Below are positions 1 through 8,816 of a stretch of 64,000 nucleotides of DNA, piece after piece. The stretch comes from CAIYTF01 sp963664845. GTDB taxonomy: Bacteria; Bacteroidota; Ignavibacteria; Ignavibacteriales; Ignavibacteriaceae. The notes beneath the pieces were generated by a model that saw nothing but the letters and a program-made list of their open reading frames with translations, searched no databases and had not been told where the DNA came from. The position numbers were made by a program, and so were the translations under genes. The DNA lies in assembly GCA_963664845.1 (NCBI GenBank), contig OY761615.1, positions 930,001 to 994,000 on the forward strand, written 5' to 3'. Each line of letters opens with the position of its first letter. Within the stretch, counting starts at the first letter, position 1.

Positions 1-2
1 AA

Positions 3-230
3 CAGCAGCAAAGAGCCAATATTGTTTTAGCCGAAAATGTATACAGGCATTCACTGCAGCAATATCAAAACGGAATTCTCCCTCTTACTGATCTGCTCGA
101 TTCCGAAAACAGTCTCAGCAATACACACCTGAGCTGGATGAATGTATTGTTTCAGCTTCGTGTTTCAGAGCTGGATGTGCTCAAGTCCGCAGGAACCTTA
201 CAATCAATTTTATCAAAAAAACTGAAATGA
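3..230 (+). CDS. TolC-family outer-membrane efflux protein, C-terminal end (partial)
   Basis: The gene enters from the left edge; only its last 75 codons are visible, read in the frame starting at base 3 and ending at TGA 228-230. The residues include NVYRHSLQQYQNGILPLTDLLD followed by a helical stretch, which is the usual C-terminal helix pattern of TolC/OprM outer-membrane channels (YxxGxxxxxxLLDAE/SE). The stop overlaps the ATG of the next gene (ATGA), so the two are translationally coupled. With the adaptor and RND permease that follow, it would supply the outer-membrane channel of a tripartite efflux pump. The family call rests on a short fragment plus context. Confidence 0.75.
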   Translation, partial: QQQRANIVLAENVYRHSLQQYQNGILPLTDLLDSENSLSNTHLSWMNVLFQLRVSELDVLKSAGTLQSILSKKLK

Positions 231-1312
231 TCATGAAAACAAAAACAAGAATTATTGCGATTGCAGTAACGTTAGTAATCGTGGCTGCAATTCTCCTGCG
301 TCTTGCTTCAAACAAAAGAGACCTTGAGTCCGAGATAAGCTCCAATGCCGAATTTGCCACAGTGATACCCGTAGAAACTTACACAGTTTCGATGAAAGGA
401 ACCGACAATTCCTTTAAGGTGAATGGAAGCGTTACGCCATTACGCGAAATTTCGGCAGTAGCTGAAGTTCAGGGACAAGTTACTTCCGTTTCAGCTTCCT
501 TAGGCAACAAGGTAAAGGTCAATCAGGTGCTGGCAGAGGTGCAGAATGAGCTCCTGAAAGCGCAATGCGAATATGAAAAAGCAAATCTGGAAAAAGCCAA
601 ACGCGATTTGGACCGGTTTGAAACATTGTCCAAAACCAATGCAGCCACGAGTCAACAATTTGAAGCGGCCCGGTTAACGTATCTGAACGCTCAATCGACC
701 TTCATCTCAGTTAAAAAGCAATATGAAAATACCTATATCAGAGCACCGTTCAATGGAATAATAACAAAGCGCTTCATCGAAAAGGGAAGCTATTTGACCT
801 CGGGACAAGCCGCCTTTTCTATCGCCGAAACTGACAAAGTAAAATTTATAGCCAAACTGACTGTTGCGGAAGCCGCCGAAATAGCCGTACATGACGCGTT
901 GGATATAACTATTGATGCGCTTCAGGGTACTACGTATAAAGGGAAGGTAACCGCAATTGGCGTCACAACCGATGAATCGAAACGTTATGATATTGAAATT
1001 GAAATTGCAAACAGCGGCAGCGGTCAAAATATGATACTTCCGGGAATGTTCGGAACCGCAATTTTCCCCGGCAAAAAAAATCAGAAGAATTTACTTATTC
1101 CGCGGAGGGCTGTTACCGGAAGCATGAAAAATCCCAAAGTGTTTGTAGTGACCGGGAATTCGGTTTCAGAGAGAGAGATAGTGGCTGAATCAGTGAATGA
1201 TGCTTTCGTTAGAGTGGTCAGCGGGTTGCAGTCCGGTGAAATTGTTGTTACTGCCGGACAAATAAATCTGGTGAATGGATCAAAGGTCAAATTATTGCCG
1301 TCATCCAAATGA
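227..1312 (+). CDS. RND efflux periplasmic adaptor (membrane fusion protein)
   Basis: This 361-residue protein has an N-terminal signal/anchor helix (residues about 5-25) and then the standard adaptor order. A barrel-sandwich half (VSASLGNKVKVNQVLAEV) leads into an alpha-hairpin of about 70 residues. The second lipoyl half follows (YIRAPFNGIITKRFIEKGSYL), then a beta-barrel domain ending in the LPGMFGTAIF motif. It links the inner-membrane RND pump to the TolC-like channel in the periplasm. The start ATG overlaps the stop of the channel gene, and a second in-frame ATG lies two codons later. The permease starts about 70 bp downstream, so the three genes read as one operon. Substrate cannot be told from sequence. 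Confidence 0.92.
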   Translation: MIMKTKTRIIAIAVTLVIVAAILLRLASNKRDLESEISSNAEFATVIPVETYTVSMKGTDNSFKVNGSVTPLREISAVAEVQGQVTSVSASLGNKVKVNQVLAEVQNELLKAQCEYEKANLEKAKRDLDRFETLSKTNAATSQQFEAARLTYLNAQSTFISVKKQYENTYIRAPFNGIITKRFIEKGSYLTSGQAAFSIAETDKVKFIAKLTVAEAAEIAVHDALDITIDALQGTTYKGKVTAIGVTTDESKRYDIEIEIANSGSGQNMILPGMFGTAIFPGKKNQKNLLIPRRAVTGSMKNPKVFVVTGNSVSEREIVAESVNDAFVRVVSGLQSGEIVVTAGQINLVNGSKVKLLPSSK

Positions 1313-1382
1313 AAAGCACTATTCACTATACCGGCCCATATGAAGGGTTATGTACAACCATATTTACAGAAAAGATGTTCAA

Positions 1383-4300
1383 ATGAATATTACCAAATTG
1401 TCTATCAGCCGCCCGACTCTGGTTGTGGTATTTTTTTCCATATTAGTGTTTCTAGGAGTTTTCAGTTATAAAAATCTCAACTATGAACTCATGCCGGAAT
1501 TCTCATCGCCTATGTTCACAATTGCCGCCATATATCCCGGTGCCTCCCCTTCCGAAGTTGAGAACAGCGTTACCAAAAAGATTGAGGATGTTATAACCAC
1601 TGTTGAAAATGTTGACAACATCCGTTCTTTTTCGCAAGAAGGCATTTCATTCCTGTTCGTATCGCTGAAACAGTCAGCAAACGTTGACCTTGTTTTGCAG
1701 GACGCGCAAAGAAAAGTTAACGCCATAAAAAGCTCGTTACCGGATGAAGTACTGGATCCGACAATAACCAAGTTGGCAATAAACGAACTTCCCATTATGA
1801 ACATCGGTGTAACTTCCTCTATGAATGCAACCGAATTTTATGATCTGTTAAAGCATCGTATACAACCGGATCTGGTGCGGGTTGAGGGAGTTGCTGAAGT
1901 GGCACTGATAGGCGGCACTGAACGGGAAATACGGGTAAATCTTAACCCTGCAAAGCTTGAATCCCGCAATATTTCCGCACTTCAAGTGCTGCAAGCAATA
2001 CAGTCAGCCAACCTTGATTTTCCGACCGGCAAACTAAAGAGTCAACAAAATCAGTTGGTCATCAGGCTGTCAGCAAAATTCAGAAATATCGAAGATATCA
2101 GAAATGTAATAGTCACAGTTGATCAAAGTGGGTCGCCCGTCAAGTTGAGGGATATTGCCGAAGTTCTGGATACGGAAAAAGAGCCCGAAACACTTGCCCG
2201 CGTGAATGGCATAAACTCAATTGGCATAAGCATAAAAAAGCAAGCCGGTTCAAATACAGTGAAGGTTAGCCATCTGATACAAAACAAACTGAAAGAACTG
2301 GAGGGAAACAACAAGAGCGTTAATCTGCGGTTTACGATTCCGATGAATAACGCAGAATTCACGGAGAAGGCTGCCAGTTCAGTTATGACTGATCTGACGT
2401 ATGCAATATTTCTTGTTGCACTTGTCATGCTGGCATTTTTGCACAGCCTGCGCAATGCATTCATTGTAATGTTTGCAGTACCGCTTTCTCTGGTAATATC
2501 GTTTCTAGGCATGTATCTTCTCCATTACACGCTAAACATGATGACGTTATTGGCAATGTCTCTTGTTATCGGCATTTTGGTTGATGATGCAATAGTGGTG
2601 CTGGAGAACATTTACCGTCACCTTGAGATGGGAAAAGACAAAGTGACTGCCACTATTGACGGACGCTCAGAAATTGGCTACACTGCCGTAGCAATCACCT
2701 TGGTTGACGTGGTAGTATTCTTGCCGATTGTTCTTTCAACCGGAATGGTAACTCCACTCCTGGCCCCGTACGCCATGGTGGTAGTCATATCAACTCTGCT
2801 GAGTATGCTGGTTGCATTTACCGTAGTGCCCCTCCTTACCTCCAGATTGGGAAAATTGGACCATGCCAATAAAGAGAGCGTTTCCGGAAGATTGATCATT
2901 TGGTTCGAGCGGCAAATAAATACTATCGGTTCAATAATCCATCATCTGTTGATTCTATCCTTCCGTCACAAAACAGTGATGTTTCTGATTGCCGGTGCAC
3001 TTCTAATCGGATCAGTAGCTCTGATCCCTGCCGGCTTTGTGGGAACCGAGTTCGCCGGGATGGGTGATGCAAGCGAATTTATCATACAACTTGAACTGCC
3101 CAAAGATGCAACTCTTGAAGAAATGAACCAAAAAGTGCTTGAGATTGAAAAGGAGTTGTTTAGGAAGCCAGAAGTTAAATGGGTTTTTACTACCGTTGGC
3201 TCTTCCGGAAGCGGAGTGCTTGGTACTTCAGGCGGAGCTTATAAGGCAGAGATCGATGTTAAACTGGTTGACAAAGAACACCGGAAGATTTCATCACAGG
3301 CATATTCATACAAAATCAAAAATGAGCTTCTCTCAAAGATCACCGGAGTGAAAGTTACAACGGCACTTGTTAATCCGTTCCTGGGGGGAACAGATGATGC
3401 ACCGTTGCAGGTGATGGTCAAATCGGATGATCCGGAACTGCTGGAGAAATATGCGGTGATCGTAAAAAAAACAATTGAAGGGATTCGCGGTACCAATGAT
3501 GTAAAATCCTCGCTCGAATCGACCGGGTCAGAACTTATTATAAACATCGACAAGGAGAAAATGGCAGATCTGGGCTTATCCCTTTCGATGGTTGGCCCGG
3601 TTCTGCAAACCGCGTTTAGCGGCAACACTTCCGCCAAATTCAAAGACGGCGCGTACGAATATGACATCAATACAATTTATGATGCGTTTAACCGGCAAAG
3701 CGTTTCCGATGTTGCGGATCTTATTTTTATAAATCCGGCGGGAAGGCAGATCAAGCTTAAACAATTTGCACAGATCAGCTATGGTACCGGAAGCGTAAGG
3801 CTTGAGCGGTATGACAGAGTATCAGCAGTCTCCATTGAAGGGCAGGTATTTGGCCGTGCAGCCGGTGACGTTGGAGATGAGATAAAGGAAAAGATTGCCG
3901 GTATAACGTTTCCGCCCCAAGTTTCCATAAGCTACGAAGGTGATATGAAATACCAGGCTGAGGCCTTCGGCAGTCTTGGTTTTGCACTGTTGGCATCGAT
4001 ATTTCTGGTTTACATGATCATGGTTGCGCTTTATGAATCATATCTTTATCCATTCATAGTATTGTTCTCAATACCGCTTTCAATCATTGGGGCAATTCTT
4101 GCTTTGGCATTAACGAAAGCCAATTTAAGCCTTTTCAGCTTAATGGGAATGGTGATGCTGGTAGGGTTGGTTACCAAGAACGCCATACTGGTTGTTGATT
4201 TCACCAACCACCTGAAAAAATCGGGCTATGGGACTGCACGGGCATTACTTACAGCAACAAGAATGCGGCTGCGGCCCGTGCTAATGACAACCATGTCGAT

Positions 4301-4529
4301 GATCATAGGATTGCTTCCTATTGCATTGGCTGCAGGACCGGCATCGGAATGGAAAAATGGGCTTGCGTGGGTGCTGATTGGCGGACTCACCAGTTCCATG
4401 CTGCTAACGTTAATTGTAGTTCCGGTGGTTTATTTGATGGCGGAGACGACAAAGACAGGATTGAGGAATGTACTGTTGAATATTAGTTCCAGAATATCGC
4501 TGAGGAGAAGCAGAATGCTGAGAGCCTGA
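1383..4529 (+). CDS. RND-family efflux permease (HAE-1/AcrB-like)
   Basis: A proton-driven inner-membrane multidrug or solvent exporter of about 1048 residues, the normal RND size. It starts with the conserved cytoplasmic opening (SISRP) and first membrane helix, then a periplasmic loop of about 300 residues. Helices 2-6 carry the proton-relay pair Asp-Asp in LVDDAIVVLENI (D401/D402 from this start), followed by a second loop and the duplicated helices 7-12. I chose the ATG at 1383 because the product then begins MNITKLSISRP, as family members do. An in-frame ATG at 1350 would add 11 residues. The gene ends the efflux operon. Confidence 0.93.
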   Translation: MNITKLSISRPTLVVVFFSILVFLGVFSYKNLNYELMPEFSSPMFTIAAIYPGASPSEVENSVTKKIEDVITTVENVDNIRSFSQEGISFLFVSLKQSANVDLVLQDAQRKVNAIKSSLPDEVLDPTITKLAINELPIMNIGVTSSMNATEFYDLLKHRIQPDLVRVEGVAEVALIGGTEREIRVNLNPAKLESRNISALQVLQAIQSANLDFPTGKLKSQQNQLVIRLSAKFRNIEDIRNVIVTVDQSGSPVKLRDIAEVLDTEKEPETLARVNGINSIGISIKKQAGSNTVKVSHLIQNKLKELEGNNKSVNLRFTIPMNNAEFTEKAASSVMTDLTYAIFLVALVMLAFLHSLRNAFIVMFAVPLSLVISFLGMYLLHYTLNMMTLLAMSLVIGILVDDAIVVLENIYRHLEMGKDKVTATIDGRSEIGYTAVAITLVDVVVFLPIVLSTGMVTPLLAPYAMVVVISTLLSMLVAFTVVPLLTSRLGKLDHANKESVSGRLIIWFERQINTIGSIIHHLLILSFRHKTVMFLIAGALLIGSVALIPAGFVGTEFAGMGDASEFIIQLELPKDATLEEMNQKVLEIEKELFRKPEVKWVFTTVGSSGSGVLGTSGGAYKAEIDVKLVDKEHRKISSQAYSYKIKNELLSKITGVKVTTALVNPFLGGTDDAPLQVMVKSDDPELLEKYAVIVKKTIEGIRGTNDVKSSLESTGSELIINIDKEKMADLGLSLSMVGPVLQTAFSGNTSAKFKDGAYEYDINTIYDAFNRQSVSDVADLIFINPAGRQIKLKQFAQISYGTGSVRLERYDRVSAVSIEGQVFGRAAGDVGDEIKEKIAGITFPPQVSISYEGDMKYQAEAFGSLGFALLASIFLVYMIMVALYESYLYPFIVLFSIPLSIIGAILALALTKANLSLFSLMGMVMLVGLVTKNAILVVDFTNHLKKSGYGTARALLTATRMRLRPVLMTTMSMIIGLLPIALAAGPASEWKNGLAWVLIGGLTSSMLLTLIVVPVVYLMAETTKTGLRNVLLNISSRISLRRSRMLRA

Positions 4530-4581
4530 GCAACATAAAAACATATATCTGATACGAGGCCAGCACAAAAAGATATAAAAA

Positions 4582-4611
4582 AAACCTCTCCAAATTTCTC
4601 CGGAGAGGTTT
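4582..4611 (-). terminator. Rho-independent terminator of the RRM gene
   Basis: A perfect 10-bp stem (4582-4591 with 4602-4611) encloses a 10-nt loop. Read on the minus strand, it runs directly into a T-rich tract (complement of the A run at 4577-4585). It sits just past the 3' end of the minus-strand RRM gene. The plus-strand side also has a few T's, so it may stop the converging efflux operon as well. Confidence 0.85.
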
Positions 4612-4668
4612 GTACTTCAATTTTCTTGAAGTCGGCCCAAAAACGTTACCGTTTCAGGCTTCGATCGT

Positions 4669-4959
4669 TTACCAACGGCTTCCTGAGTTGAAACCACCGC
4701 CACCGGACCGATTGTCGGTTTTGGGACGTGCTTCGTTCACTACAATTTCTTTGCCTTTGATCTCTTTAGAGTTCAATTCTTTCATTGCTTTGAGGCCTTC
4801 TGAAGCGGTCTGGAATTCAACGAATCCAAATCCCTTCGAGTCCTGGGTAAACCGGTCTTTAATGACTGCGGTTGATGAAAGATTTCCGTAAACCGAAAAT
4901 ACCTGTTTCAGATCTTCTTCGGTGACTTCTTTAGACAAATTTCCTACATAGAGCTTCAT
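4669..4959 (-). CDS. Small RNA-binding protein with one RRM
   Basis: This 96-residue protein is almost entirely a single RNA-recognition motif. RNP2 is KLYVGNLS at residues 2-9 and RNP1 is KGFGFVEF at 42-49, both with the aromatic RNA-contacting positions. A short Gly/Ser/Arg tail (SGGGGFNSGSRW) follows. Bacterial proteins of this type are cytoplasmic, bind single-stranded RNA and are often cold-induced. The start has a good AGAAGG ribosome-binding site 8-10 bases upstream. A strong terminator follows, and a long upstream gap separates it from the kinase gene, so it is probably transcribed alone. Confidence 0.93.
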   Translation of the reverse strand: MKLYVGNLSKEVTEEDLKQVFSVYGNLSSTAVIKDRFTQDSKGFGFVEFQTASEGLKAMKELNSKEIKGKEIVVNEARPKTDNRSGGGGFNSGSRW

Positions 4960-5333
4960 AACTTCTAACCTTCTTGAGTTGTTTCATCTATTCTTGTTAT
5001 TCAGATTACTGGCATAGATGAAACAGTAAGCTGGTAAAATTGAGTTGGATAAATTGTTAGTGAGACGATTCGATCGGACTTCTATTACATCGCAAAGATA
5101 CGCTTTAATATCCGCCGAACCTAATTTTGCGACCTGATATCTTGCGTGCTGACCTGATGCGACTGCAAATTGTATGCAAAATGCCTTAATGCAGCCAATA
5201 TTCGCACTATTTTCAAAATTAAGGGCATAATTAATGGTATACAAGCCTTGGGTTCAAATGACCGCAAAAGAGAGAAATTCAACAACGCTGACCAAGGAAC
5301 TGCACAAAGATGCTCAATGCGCGCGATGAGGCT
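4960..5333. other. Gene-free 374-bp gap upstream of the RRM gene
   Basis: I see no convincing gene here. An 86-codon open frame on the minus strand (4984-5244) has no family pattern and no credible ribosome-binding site. The stretch most likely holds the promoter and 5' leader of the RRM gene. A long leader would suit a cold-regulated RNA-binding protein, but no specific structure is evident. Confidence 0.4.
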
Positions 5334-8300
5334 CTAGTTGCCCAAAGCGTCTTTCAAAACTGCTATTAATTCTGCTATTCTGAATGGTTTAGAAAGATAA
5401 TGTGTACAACCCGCTTGCATAAACTCTTCACGGTCACCGACCATTGCATAAGCAGTGACAGCAATTATAGGGACATCCCTGTATGCATCAAATTGCCGAA
5501 TAATTCTTGTTGTTTGGACTCCATCGACCAGGTCTCTGCCAAGATTGATGTCCATAAGGATCGCCGCGTATTGTTGCTCAGTAACTTTTTCAAGTGCTGT
5601 TTTGGAATTGTTGGCGATATCAAGACGATAATGATTCTCAAGAACAGTGCTGACAAAATTTATTGCAATTGGATCATCTTCAACGTAGAGCAATAACGGC
5701 AGCAAACTTTTTCCGCTATCTTCAACTTCGGACAAATAGTCGTCCGGATCGACCGGCCTGTCAGGTTTCGGTGTAATTTTCTCAGGGTCAACAGGGAAGC
5801 TAACTTTGAATGTTGATCCCTTATCCGGTTCACTTTCCACAGATATTTCTCCTTTCAATTTTTCTGTGAATTTCTTCGTAATCGAGAGCCCCAGCCCGGT
5901 ACCCTCAAAATTCCTGGCCCTGCCTTCGCTTATCTGGCGGAATTCATCCCAAATAATTTTCAGATATTCCTTTTTGATACCAATACCGGTATCCCTAACC
6001 GCAATGACGACATAGTTCATGTTATCGTTGTATTCCGTTCTGATACCAACTACCACCTCCCCTTTTTCAGTATATTTCAATGCATTGTTGACAAGATTAT
6101 TGATTATCTGCCGGAACATCTGCTCATCGAGTGAAACCAGAACTGCTTGCAGCTTAGTGTCAATTTTCAGGGAGAGTGAATTATTATGGGCCATTTCTTC
6201 AAACAGGGTCAACTCTTCATTTATAACACCGATTATCTCTACCAGGGATAAATTTATTTCCTGCTTTCCCGCCTCAATACGCGACAAATTTAATATCAGG
6301 TTAAGCGTTTCCATTAACCTTTTACCACTATCATTTATAATGTGCGCATACCTTTTAGTCTGTTTCTCAACAAGCTCCTGTTCGAGCAGTTGGGAATAAC
6401 CGAGAATACCAATCATAGGTGTACGAAGTTCATGACTCATATTGGCGAGGAAACTTGATTTAAGCCTGTTCATCTCCTCGGCATTCTCTTTGGCGGCAAT
6501 TAAATCCTGCTCCATTTTTTTTCTGGCAGTGATTTCTTCTTTCACTGCAACAAAATGAATTATCTGACCTTCCTCATCAAACATGGGTGAAATACTGGCG
6601 TCCTCCCAATAAATCTCACCATTTTTTCTCTTGTTACAGAATTCGCCTCTCCATTCCTTGCCAGAAAGCACTGTAGTCCAAAGGCTTTTATATACTGAAG
6701 CTGGAGTGAGACCGGAGCGCAGTATCCGGGGGTTTCTTCCGACAGCTTCTTCAAAAGCATATCCGGTAGATTCTGAGAATTTTGGATTAACATATTCAAT
6801 TGTACCGGCCGGATCTGTTATCACAACAATAACGGGACTCTGTTCAACCGAACGACTGAGTGTTTTAATTTGATCTTCAAACTGTTTTCGCTCTGTTATA
6901 TCCTCAATAATGAGAAGCAGGTATTTTTTGTCCCCTATTTCCAATAATCTGATTTTGATCTTCGTATCAATTATCTTTCCACCCTTAATTCTATATTTAA
7001 TCTCTCTTCCGTCGAGAAAACCATTTGCCGCTACATATTGAATCACTTGCTGCCTGTCCTTGTCAACAATCCAGACCCCCAACTCCAAAGCTGTTTTCCC
7101 GATTAATTCTTCCCTGCTATAACCAGACAGCTTTTCAAATGCTTCATTCACGTTTAAAAACGTTCCTGACTCGATAGTGGATAGCGACATGGCTATGGGA
7201 GAAAAATTAAAAATGGTTGTAAACTGTTCTTCCTTTTGAGAAATTTCGTCCTCAACGCGTTTCCTCTCCGTTATATCCTGCCAAAAACATTGATATATGG
7301 TTTGACCATTGTTTTCAATTATTTGTGCGTTAACGTTCACACTTCGCAATTCACCCTTTTTTGTGCGATGAATGGTTTCAAAATCTGTTTTCCCCATTTG
7401 AAATACACCGGCAATTGTTGCTTTTATTTCGGCCGGAGTTTCCCTGGCCTCAATATCGAATATGCTTAAGTTTGCAAATTCTTCCCGGGTATATCCCAAT
7501 TGTTGATGAGCAACGGAATTGAATTCCACGAACTTTGTGGTTTGAGGATCAATGATCAGAATACCATACGGCGCCTGTTCAAACAGTTTGCGTCTACGGA
7601 CTGATTCTTCCTCAAGCTCTTTCTCCATGCGTTTGCGATCCCGAATATCAGTCCCTATTGTCAATATCACGTTTTTGTCACCCCACTTTACATATTTGGC
7701 ATTTACCTGCAATGGTATGATTGAGCCATCCTTATGAAAGTGTTCCACTTCAAATGCAGCCTCCCCGCAGTTAATTATCGTATTAATTCTCTCTCCCAGC
7801 AACCTGGCATCCTTGGGAACATCGACCATATTCAGATTAAGTGCCGTAAACTCTTCACGTGTATATCCATGCGATGAGAGAGCACGGTCATTCGAATAAA
7901 TGAAATTTCCGTCAGTATCGTGAATGGTGATAGCTATTGGTGATGCTTCGAGTACCTGAATGAAGTGGTCCTTTTCCTCTTCCGACCGTTTGTTGTCAGT
8001 GATATCAACGCCGAGGCTTGCGGTTCCGGTAATATTACCTTTTTTATCACGCAGGAGGGTATTATCCCAGGCAACAGATCGCAGTTCTCCCTTGCGGGTT
8101 ATTATTTCATTTTCATGGTGCGCCGGAATTGTGCCTGTTTTGACTGAGTGAACAAAAAGTTCGCCTATTTGCTCCCGCACTTTATCAGGCAGAAAAAGAG
8201 TGAACCAATTCTGCCCCATTACCTCAGCGCGTTGCCAGCCAGTCAATTTAAGAAGGAAATTATTGCAGAAGGAAATTTTACCCTGGATATCCAAAATCAC

Positions 8301-8387
8301 AGCAATTTGAGTGACATTCATCAGCAAGTCGTGAAAGTTTCGTTCAGAGTTCAAGAATTGCTCCCCATCCCGATCCAAATCCGTCAT
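5334..8387 (-). CDS. Five-PAS hybrid sensor histidine kinase with C-terminal receiver
   Basis: A 1017-residue protein with no membrane segment, so a cytoplasmic sensor. Five PAS domains follow one another (roughly 17-135, 140-255, 262-375, 385-500, 508-625), each ending in a DIT-x-RK-type PAC tail. HisKA has the phospho-acceptor H652 in MSHELRTP. The ATPase domain has an N-box around 763-768, G1 DTGIGI near 799 and G2 GTGLGLSI near 829. The C-terminal receiver (about 896-1015) has acidic residues E903-D905, phospho-acceptor D946 and K1000. No Hpt domain or partner regulator lies nearby, so it is an orphan hybrid kinase whose phosphorelay partner is elsewhere. The number of PAS units suggests intracellular ligand, redox or gas sensing; the signal is unknown. 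Confidence 0.93.
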   Translation of the reverse strand: MTDLDRDGEQFLNSERNFHDLLMNVTQIAVILDIQGKISFCNNFLLKLTGWQRAEVMGQNWFTLFLPDKVREQIGELFVHSVKTGTIPAHHENEIITRKGELRSVAWDNTLLRDKKGNITGTASLGVDITDNKRSEEEKDHFIQVLEASPIAITIHDTDGNFIYSNDRALSSHGYTREEFTALNLNMVDVPKDARLLGERINTIINCGEAAFEVEHFHKDGSIIPLQVNAKYVKWGDKNVILTIGTDIRDRKRMEKELEEESVRRRKLFEQAPYGILIIDPQTTKFVEFNSVAHQQLGYTREEFANLSIFDIEARETPAEIKATIAGVFQMGKTDFETIHRTKKGELRSVNVNAQIIENNGQTIYQCFWQDITERKRVEDEISQKEEQFTTIFNFSPIAMSLSTIESGTFLNVNEAFEKLSGYSREELIGKTALELGVWIVDKDRQQVIQYVAANGFLDGREIKYRIKGGKIIDTKIKIRLLEIGDKKYLLLIIEDITERKQFEDQIKTLSRSVEQSPVIVVITDPAGTIEYVNPKFSESTGYAFEEAVGRNPRILRSGLTPASVYKSLWTTVLSGKEWRGEFCNKRKNGEIYWEDASISPMFDEEGQIIHFVAVKEEITARKKMEQDLIAAKENAEEMNRLKSSFLANMSHELRTPMIGILGYSQLLEQELVEKQTKRYAHIINDSGKRLMETLNLILNLSRIEAGKQEINLSLVEIIGVINEELTLFEEMAHNNSLSLKIDTKLQAVLVSLDEQMFRQIINNLVNNALKYTEKGEVVVGIRTEYNDNMNYVVIAVRDTGIGIKKEYLKIIWDEFRQISEGRARNFEGTGLGLSITKKFTEKLKGEISVESEPDKGSTFKVSFPVDPEKITPKPDRPVDPDDYLSEVEDSGKSLLPLLLYVEDDPIAINFVSTVLENHYRLDIANNSKTALEKVTEQQYAAILMDINLGRDLVDGVQTTRIIRQFDAYRDVPIIAVTAYAMVGDREEFMQAGCTHYLSKPFRIAELIAVLKDALGN

Positions 8388-8816
8388 GTTGTCACCAAAA
8401 GTTCGTATTATAAAGTGCGCTGCAAGAGAAAACTATTGTTTTCACTACAGAAAATAGCATTTAAATAGCTAATACAAAATTCGCCTCATGAGCAATTGAC
8501 TGAGATATTTCGCAAACATCCGGAAAGACTAACCGATTGATTAACAGAGCTGCCTTTTTAGACGTGTACCAATACAGAGTTTTAAGGAAGATCCACATGC
8601 CAGCGAAAAAAATGCGCTAAAAAGTCGTAATTCCAGCTTCTGGAATCAGAGCATATACCTAAAGGTCAAACGTCCGGCCCATTAATGCCAGCAGTGCACC
8701 GGGTTATTCACTGCCTGCTACACTTTTATTTAAGTAATCATCCAAGTAACTTATACCATCAAATAATTGTATTTTTTGCTGACTGATTTTCAAATCACTT
8801 ACAGATAGAGTTATTA
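8388..8816. other. 429-bp divergent intergenic region
   Basis: This gap lies between the oppositely oriented kinase and sppA genes and must hold both promoters. I see no gene, no strong inverted repeat and no recognisable operator. An open frame that overlaps the kinase start (8148-8468) is antisense to real coding sequence and is not supported. Confidence 0.4.

Noticed and set aside
4984..5244. 86-codon open frame on the minus strand
   Set aside because: No family pattern, no credible ribosome-binding site and it fills a region more likely to be the RRM gene's leader.
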